DNA from: Pseudomonadota bacterium
Lineage (GTDB): Bacteria; Pseudomonadota; Gammaproteobacteria; Burkholderiales; Rhodocyclaceae
Direction of reading: 5' to 3'
Assembly (NCBI GenBank): GCA_018261905.1
Contig: JAGTRU010000044.1
Location: forward strand, 1 to 61,567
Length of the DNA: 61,567 bases
The notes under the pieces were generated by a model. That model had not been told where the DNA came from. It ran no database searches and saw nothing but the letters and a program-made list of their open reading frames with translations. The translations under genes and the position numbers were made by a program. Below are positions 56,345-61,567 of this stretch, piece after piece. Each line of letters starts with the position of its first letter. Position 1 is the first letter of the stretch.

Positions 56345-57355
56345 ATGAAAGCTCTCATCGTCGCCCCGTCCTGGATCGGCGACACCATCATGGCCCAGCC
56401 GCTGTTCGCGCGGCTGCATGCCAGATATCCCGGATTGCAGCTTGACGCCCTGGCCCCGCGTTGGGTGGCCCCGGTGCTGCAACGCATGAGCGAAATCGGT
56501 GAAGTCATCGACAGCCCCTTCGGGCATGGCCAACTCTCGCTCAAAACCCGCTGGCGCCTGGCCCGGCAACTGGCGGCAAAGTCCTACGATACCGTCTACG
56601 TCCTGCCCAATTCGCTGAAATCGGCGCTGCTCCCGTTCATGGCCGGCATTCCGCAACGCATCGGCTTTACCGGCGAATCGCGCTATGGCCTGATCAATGT
56701 TCGCCACTCGCTGGACAAGCAGGGCCTGCCGCTGATGGTCGAGCGCTTCGCCCAACTCGCCGAGCCCCCCGGCGCCCCCCTGCCGAAACCGCTGGCTTTC
56801 CCGAGAATTCGCTCAAACGCCGCCGAGCAGCAACGAACGCTGGCCGAACTCGCCCTGGAACGCCCGGCGCACATCGTCGCCTTCTGCCCGGGCGCCGAAT
56901 ACGGCCCGGCCAAACGCTGGCCGGCCCGTCACTTCGCCACCCTGGCCCAAAAACTTGCCGAGCGGGGCTTTGCCGTCTGGTTATTCGGCTCGCCCAAGGA
57001 CCGGGCGGTGGCCGAAGAAATTTCCCGGCTCGCCCCCGGCCTCTGCCGCAACCTGTGCGGCGGCACCTCGCTGGCCCAGGCCGTCGACCTGCTGGCCTTG
57101 GCCGACCTCGTGGTCTGCAACGACTCCGGCCTGATGCACGTCGCCGCCGCCCTCGACCAACCACTGGTCGCCCTGTACGGGTCGTCCTCGCCCGGCTTCA
57201 CGCCGCCGCTCTCGGCGCAGGCCGACATCCTCAGCCGGCAACTCGAATGCAGCCCCTGCTTCAAGCGCGAATGTCCGCTCGGGCATCTCGATTGCCTGAA
57301 CCAGCTCTCGCCCGAAATGGTATATGCCGCCTGTCTGAAACGGATAGCCCAATGA
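56345..57355 (+). CDS. waaF: ADP-heptose--LPS heptosyltransferase II
   Basis: 336 aa, family GT9. It adds the second heptose to the inner core. Signatures are MKALIVAPSWIGDTIMAQPLFARL, YDTVYVLPNSLKSAL, FCPGAEYGPAKRWPARHFA and VCNDSGLMHVAAALDQPLVALYG. No Shine-Dalgarno sequence is present; the 7-bp unit array occupies that place. It overlaps the next gene by ATGA. Confidence 0.95.
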   Translation: MKALIVAPSWIGDTIMAQPLFARLHARYPGLQLDALAPRWVAPVLQRMSEIGEVIDSPFGHGQLSLKTRWRLARQLAAKSYDTVYVLPNSLKSALLPFMAGIPQRIGFTGESRYGLINVRHSLDKQGLPLMVERFAQLAEPPGAPLPKPLAFPRIRSNAAEQQRTLAELALERPAHIVAFCPGAEYGPAKRWPARHFATLAQKLAERGFAVWLFGSPKDRAVAEEISRLAPGLCRNLCGGTSLAQAVDLLALADLVVCNDSGLMHVAAALDQPLVALYGSSSPGFTPPLSAQADILSRQLECSPCFKRECPLGHLDCLNQLSPEMVYAACLKRIAQ

Positions 57356-57783
57356 GCACACCCACCGCCTACGCCACCCCGGAAGATGTCGAACAGGCCT
57401 TTTACGAAGCCCTGATCCGCGGCGATGCCGATTTGATGATGTTGCTGTGGGCCGAGGATGAAGAAATCCTCTGCGTCCATCCGACCGGCATCCGCCTGCT
57501 CGGCCTGGTGCCGATCAGGGAAAGCTGGCGAGGCATCTTCGCCACCGCAAAATTGCGCGTCCAGGCCGAGCAGGTTGCCCATTGGCAAGGCTCAGTACTG
57601 GCCATCCACCACCTGAGCGAAACCCTGTTCGTCGGCGACGATCCAAACCCGCACGGGCCGTTGCACGTTACCCATGTTTACGCCCGCGGCGCCCACGGCT
57701 GGCGGCTGGTCAGCCGTCACTCGTCGGCGGCCGACGACGGCCAGCAGGCGATGGCCGAAGCCGTGCCGCATACGCTGCATTGA
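57352..57783 (+). CDS. NTF2/SnoaL-like fold protein
   Basis: 143 aa from an ATG coupled to the waaF stop; a longer frame upstream is a shadow. TPEDVEQAFYEALIRGDADLMMLLWAEDEEILCVHPTG is the usual start of the family, with a curved-sheet end (LHVTHVYARGAHGWRLVSRHSS). A small ligand pocket is expected, but the substrate is unknown. Co-translated with waaF and the hydrolase. Confidence 0.85.
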   Translation: MSTPTAYATPEDVEQAFYEALIRGDADLMMLLWAEDEEILCVHPTGIRLLGLVPIRESWRGIFATAKLRVQAEQVAHWQGSVLAIHHLSETLFVGDDPNPHGPLHVTHVYARGAHGWRLVSRHSSAADDGQQAMAEAVPHTLH

Positions 57784-58748
57784 CCTCGTCGCCCCAGGCC
57801 TATCGCGCCCCGACCTGGCTGCCGGGCGGCCACGCCCAGACCCTATGGCCACTGCTCATCAAACCGCGGCCGATAAAGCTGCGCCGCGAGCGCTGGAGCA
57901 CACCGGATGGCGATTTCATCGATGTTGATTACCTCGATGGCCCGCTGAACTCCCCTCTGTTGGTGCTTTTCCATGGACTGGAAGGGAGCGCCCGCAGCCA
58001 CTACGCGATCTCCACCGCGCACGCCTGCCATAAGATCGGCTGGCGCCTCGCCCTGCCCCACTTTCGGGGTTGCTCCGGCGAACTGAACCAGCGACCGCGC
58101 GCCTACCACTCCGGCGACTCCGCCGAAATCGACTGGATCCTGCGCCGCTTGCATGCCGCCAATGGTCAGCACCGCCTGCATGCCGCCGGGGTCTCGCTGG
58201 GCGGCAATGCCTTGCTCAAATGGGCCGGCGAAAATGGCACGAGAGCCGGTGAACTGGTGAGCGGCGTCGTTGCCATGTGTGCCCCCCTTGATCTCGCCGG
58301 CTGCGGCCACCACCTGGCCCACGGCTTCAACCGCGTGTACACCCGGCACTTCCTGCACACCCTGAAAGCCGTCTCAAGCGCCCGTTTGCAGCGTTTTCCC
58401 GGGCTCTTCGACGAAGCGCGCATGCGCCAGGCAGTAAATCTCTACCAGTTCGACGATGCCGTTACCGCCCCGGTACACGGCTTCGCCGGGGCCGACGACT
58501 ACTGGCAGCGCGCCTCAGCCAAACCCTGGCTGACATCGATCACCATCCCCGCCCTGGCCGTCAATCCGAGGAACGACCCGTTCCTGCCGGCCCGCTACCT
58601 GCCGACGGCCAGCCAAGTCAGCCCCAGCGTTCGCCTGGAACAACCGGCGACCGGCGGTCACGTTGGCTTTGTCAGCGGCGCATTTCCAGGTAATCTGGAC
58701 TGGCTACCGCAAAGGCTCTTACACTTCTTTCTTTTCGAAACGTCATAG
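57780..58748 (+). CDS. Alpha/beta hydrolase, YheT family
   Basis: 322 aa from a TTG at 57780 that overlaps the preceding stop; the protein then starts LTSSPQAYRAPTWLPGGHAQTL as the family does. The catalytic Ser is in AAGVSLGGNALLKW, the oxyanion region reads LLVLFHGLEGSARSHY and the C-terminal His is in GGHVGFV. The E. coli relative is an esterase-like protein of unknown substrate. The start is the least certain point. Confidence 0.88.
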   Translation: MTSSPQAYRAPTWLPGGHAQTLWPLLIKPRPIKLRRERWSTPDGDFIDVDYLDGPLNSPLLVLFHGLEGSARSHYAISTAHACHKIGWRLALPHFRGCSGELNQRPRAYHSGDSAEIDWILRRLHAANGQHRLHAAGVSLGGNALLKWAGENGTRAGELVSGVVAMCAPLDLAGCGHHLAHGFNRVYTRHFLHTLKAVSSARLQRFPGLFDEARMRQAVNLYQFDDAVTAPVHGFAGADDYWQRASAKPWLTSITIPALAVNPRNDPFLPARYLPTASQVSPSVRLEQPATGGHVGFVSGAFPGNLDWLPQRLLHFFLFETS

Positions 58749-58757
58749 CAGGCCACC

Positions 58758-60134
58758 ATGAACCAACTCCCCGCAGAAATTTTCAAGGCCTACGACATTC
58801 GCGGCATCGTGAATAAATCCTTGACCGCCGATGTCGTCCGCCGGATCGGTCACGCCCTCGGCTCGCTGGCCGCCGAGCAGGGCCAGAAAGCCATCGCCGT
58901 CGGCCGCGACGGCCGTCTATCCGGCCCCGAGCTGGCCGGTGCCCTGATGGACGGCATCTGTGCGGCTGGCGTCGATGCTATCGATGTCGGTTGCGTGCCG
59001 ACCCCCGTCACCTACTTCGCCGCCTATGAACTGGGCTGCGATTCCTGCGTTTCGGTTACCGGTAGCCATAACCCGCCGGACTACAACGGCTTGAAAATGG
59101 TGATCGGCGGCACGACGCTGGCCCTGGAAGCGATCCAGGACCTGAAAAGGCGCGCCGAAAGCGGCAACCTCAAGCACGGCAAAGGCCAACGGCGGCAGGC
59201 CAATGTCCTGGCTGCCTACGTCGACCGCATCGTCAGCGACGTCAAACTGGCCCGCCCGATGAAAATCGTCATGGATTGCGGCAACGGCGTCGGCGGGGCG
59301 ATTGCCCCCGAGTTGTTCAAGCGTCTCGGTTGCGACATCGTGCCGCTGTTCTGCGAAGTAGACGGCAATTTCCCCAACCACCACCCCGACCCGTCGAAAC
59401 CGGAAAATCTCAAAGATGTCATCCAGGCGCTACGGGACACCGATGCCGAACTGGGCATTGCCTTCGATGGCGATGGCGACCGTTTGGGCGTCGTCACCAA
59501 GAACGGCGAAATCATCTTCCCCGACCGCCAATTGATGCTCTTCTCCGCCGACGTGCTCTCCCGCGTTCCGGGCGGGACGGTCATCTATGACGTCAAATGT
59601 ACGCGCCTGCTGGCCCCGTGGATCAGGCAGCATGGCGGCGTGCCGCTGATGTGGAACACCGGCCACGCCCTGGTCAAGGCCAAGCTCAAAGAAACCGGCG
59701 CCCCGCTGGCCGGCGAAATGAGCGGTCACTGCTTCTTCAAGGAACGTTGGTTCGGCTTCGACGACGGCCTGTATACCGGCGCCCGCTTGCTCGAAATCCT
59801 GTCGCGCGCCAGCGATGCCAACAGCGTGCTGGAAAACCTGCCCAACTCGCCAAGCACTCCGGAACTGAATATCAAGATGGCGGAAGGCGAACCTTTCACG
59901 CTGATCGACAAGCTGAAAGCCGCGGGTGAATTCGTCGGGGCTAGTGAAATCATCACCATCGACGGCCTGCGCGTCGAATACCCGGACGGTTTTGGTCTGG
60001 CCCGCCCCTCGAACACGACGCCGGTCGTCGTCCTTCGTTTCGAGGCCGATAATGCCATCGCCTTGGCGCGCATCCAGGACGCTTTCCGCATCGCCCTCAA
60101 TGCTGTCTGGCCGGGTATCCAACTACCGTTTTAA
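58758..60134 (+). CDS. Phosphomannomutase/phosphoglucomutase
   Basis: 458 aa, AlgC type. It interconverts hexose 6- and 1-phosphates for LPS or exopolysaccharide precursors. The active serine is Ser103 (SVTGSHNPPDYNGLK), the metal loop is IAFDGDGDRLGVV, the sugar loop has GEMSGHCFFKERWFGFDDG, and the C-terminal RPSNTTPVVVLRFE binds phosphate. It follows the hydrolase by 9 bases. Confidence 0.95.
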   Translation: MNQLPAEIFKAYDIRGIVNKSLTADVVRRIGHALGSLAAEQGQKAIAVGRDGRLSGPELAGALMDGICAAGVDAIDVGCVPTPVTYFAAYELGCDSCVSVTGSHNPPDYNGLKMVIGGTTLALEAIQDLKRRAESGNLKHGKGQRRQANVLAAYVDRIVSDVKLARPMKIVMDCGNGVGGAIAPELFKRLGCDIVPLFCEVDGNFPNHHPDPSKPENLKDVIQALRDTDAELGIAFDGDGDRLGVVTKNGEIIFPDRQLMLFSADVLSRVPGGTVIYDVKCTRLLAPWIRQHGGVPLMWNTGHALVKAKLKETGAPLAGEMSGHCFFKERWFGFDDGLYTGARLLEILSRASDANSVLENLPNSPSTPELNIKMAEGEPFTLIDKLKAAGEFVGASEIITIDGLRVEYPDGFGLARPSNTTPVVVLRFEADNAIALARIQDAFRIALNAVWPGIQLPF

Positions 60135-60143
60135 GGAGTTTTC

Positions 60144-61382
60144 GTGAGCGATGCCGCTGCCGAGCAGTTATTTCTCGGGCGCCAACCGATCCTTGATCGC
60201 GAGCAGCGGCTGCATGCCTACGAACTCCTCTTCCGCAATGGTACGACCAACGCCGCCGAAGTCACCGACGGCGTCCAAGCCACCGCCACCGTCATCGCCA
60301 ATGCCTTCAGCGAACTGGGCGTCGCTGCGGCCCTCGGCAAATGTCGCGCCTTTATCAATATCGATGAGGCCTTCCTGTTCAGCGACATGCTGGAATTGCT
60401 GCCGAAACAGTCGGTGGTCCTGGAGATTCTCGAAACGGTACCGCCCACCGCCGCCGTCATCGAACGCTGCCAAGCCCTCAAAGAGGCCGGATTCATGCTG
60501 GCCCTGGATGACGTCATCCAGCTCGCCCCCGAGTTTGCCGGCTTGCTGGCCCTGGTCGACGTCGTCAAAGTCGACATCCTGCCCCTCTCCCAACGCGAGT
60601 TGCAGCAACTGGTCGTCAAACTAAAGCCCCTCGGCAAGCAGTTACTGGCGGAAAAAGTCGATTCGCGCGAGCAGATGGAACAGTGTCTCAAGCTCGGCTT
60701 CAACCTTTTTCAAGGTTATTACTTCGCCAAGCCGACCATCATCGCCGGCAAAAAACTCGACCATTCCCAGCTCTCCCTGATGAAACTGATGGGACTCCTG
60801 CTCAGCGATGCCGATACCAGCGAGCTTGAAAATGCCCTCAAAGCCGAGCCCGGCCTGACCGTAAACCTGTTGCGCATGACCAACTCCGTAGGTTTCGGCA
60901 ACACCCAGACAATCAGCTCACTACGCCACGCGATCGCAGTGCTTGGTCGTAGACAACTGCAACGCTGGCTGCAACTGCTAGTTTTTTCCTCCGGCAAGCA
61001 AAGCACGGCCTGCAATCCGCTGCTCTTGATGGCGGCGACGCGTGGCCGCCTGATGGAATTGCTCGCCGACGAAGTACAGCCCGGCCACGGCGCTTTTGCC
61101 GATCAGGCCTTCATGGCAGGCATCATGTCCCTGATGCCGGCGCTGATCGGTCTGCCGATTGCGGAAATCATCACCCAGCTAGCGCTCCCCGATAGCGTCA
61201 AGCAAGCGTTGATAGCGGGCCACGGCGACCTCGGCTGCCTGCTAAAGATTAGCGAGTCCTGCGAAACAGGGGATTTGCGTACCCTCAGCCACAACCTGCA
61301 GCAACTTCCCGGCCTCGGCGCCAAAGCCCTCAACCGCGCCCAGACTCAGGCCTTGCAGTGGGCCAACACGATTAGCCAGTAG
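60144..61382 (+). CDS. EAL-HDOD signalling protein (YuxH type)
   Basis: 412 aa from a GTG at 60144, six bases after GGAG. The N-terminal EAL-like domain (about 1-200) has LFLGRQPILDREQRLHAYELLFR, then FINIDEAFL, LALDDV, VKVDILPL and FQGYYFAKP. Several catalytic positions are kept, but the usual EGVE is EKVD and DDFG is DDV, so hydrolysis of cyclic di-GMP is doubtful. The C-terminal HDOD domain (about 200-395) contains RMTNSVGFGNTQTISSLRHA and AIAVLGRRQLQRWLQLL. A cytoplasmic signalling role is likely. Confidence 0.9.
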   Translation: MSDAAAEQLFLGRQPILDREQRLHAYELLFRNGTTNAAEVTDGVQATATVIANAFSELGVAAALGKCRAFINIDEAFLFSDMLELLPKQSVVLEILETVPPTAAVIERCQALKEAGFMLALDDVIQLAPEFAGLLALVDVVKVDILPLSQRELQQLVVKLKPLGKQLLAEKVDSREQMEQCLKLGFNLFQGYYFAKPTIIAGKKLDHSQLSLMKLMGLLLSDADTSELENALKAEPGLTVNLLRMTNSVGFGNTQTISSLRHAIAVLGRRQLQRWLQLLVFSSGKQSTACNPLLLMAATRGRLMELLADEVQPGHGAFADQAFMAGIMSLMPALIGLPIAEIITQLALPDSVKQALIAGHGDLGCLLKISESCETGDLRTLSHNLQQLPGLGAKALNRAQTQALQWANTISQ

Positions 61383-61438
61383 GCATTCTCCCCGTCTCTT
61401 AAGCGCCCGGCCCGTTTCCCGCCGCCCGAAACGCAAAC

Positions 61439-61466
61439 AGCCCCGTTACTGAGAAGTAACGGGGCT
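61439..61466. terminator. Terminator of the rRNA operon and the EAL-HDOD gene
   Basis: A 12-bp perfect stem (AGCCCCGTTACT with its complement) and a 4-base loop. It lies 12 bases beyond the 5S 3' end. Confidence 0.85.
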
Positions 61467-61477
61467 TTGCATGGGGA

Positions 61478-61567
61478 GCCTGGCGGTGACCTACTTTCGC
61501 GAGCGGAAGCTCACTATCATCGGCGCTTTGCTGTTTCACGGTCCTGTTCGGGAAGGGAAGGGGTGGG
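61478..61567 (-). rRNA. rrf: 5S ribosomal RNA, 3' part (gene continues past the right edge)
   Basis: On the minus strand the sequence holds conserved 5S elements: the CCCGAACAG loop, CGCCGATGATAGTG, and the GAAAGTAGGTCACCGCCAGG 3' end. About 90 of the usual 115 or so bases are present; the 5' end is outside. It marks the end of an rRNA operon. Confidence 0.93.

Overview
The window is about 61.5 kb of GC-rich, gene-dense proteobacterial chromosome. The gene set points to a betaproteobacterium of the Rhodocyclales (Dechloromonas/Azonexus-like): ubiC, Fe-SOD, a DUF2322 gene, cytochrome c', a proton pyrophosphatase beside a PPi-type phosphofructokinase, and a betaproteobacterial cyanophycin locus with two cphA-type genes. 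The taxon is inferred from gene content only; no 16S rRNA is present. The right edge runs into the 3' end of a 5S rRNA gene on the minus strand.

Layout. 1-5.6 kb (minus): a LapA-type surface adhesin system, with a type I secretion ABC transporter, its membrane-fusion partner, a LuxR-type regulator and the N-terminus of a large adhesin that runs off the left edge. 5.7-12.8 kb (minus): PPi/adenylate energy genes (hppA, PPi-PFK, adk), then kdsB-ycaR-lpxK for lipid A/KDO and exbB-exbD. 13-15 kb: xseA and sodB. 15.5-22.8 kb (minus): a type I restriction-modification island (HTH, hsdR, hsdM, hsdS) ending in a YhcG-type nuclease. 23-27.7 kb: psiF-like protein, HU, a Spy-like protein, ubiC, a DUF192 gene and rluE.

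27.8-35.5 kb: a cyanophycin locus with an ABC exporter carrying an extra N-terminal domain and zinc ribbon, a DUF1854 protein, a C-terminally short CphA-like protein and a full-length CphA. 35.6-39.3 kb: cobA, a Rap1a-like gene, a tRNA-Leu(CAA) with an abnormal 3' acceptor end, then a sparse stretch of very small genes including two paralogous 57-60 aa ORFs. 39.4-45.7 kb: queA-tgt-yajC-secD-secF-cytochrome b. 45.8-49.5 kb (minus): a TetR-controlled YbhGFSR-like export system with a palindromic operator. 49.9-61.4 kb: cytochrome c', a DUF2322 gene, purB, a GST, mnmA, a probable Cys-His-Asp protein, nudJ, ilvE, a zinc-finger gene, waaF, a hydrolase, phosphomannomutase and an EAL-HDOD protein.

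The least expected signals are: (i) arrays of degenerate 7-bp units placed directly before the start codons of the DUF2322 gene and waaF, where a Shine-Dalgarno sequence would normally lie; (ii) the disrupted tRNA-Leu acceptor stem next to twin small ORFs; (iii) the cyanophycin-linked ABC exporter and truncated CphA partner; (iv) three consecutive hairpins before queA; (v) an inverted pair of DnaA-box-like sites between exbB and xseA. Many very long ORFs on the opposite strand of real genes are GC-driven shadows and were left out.
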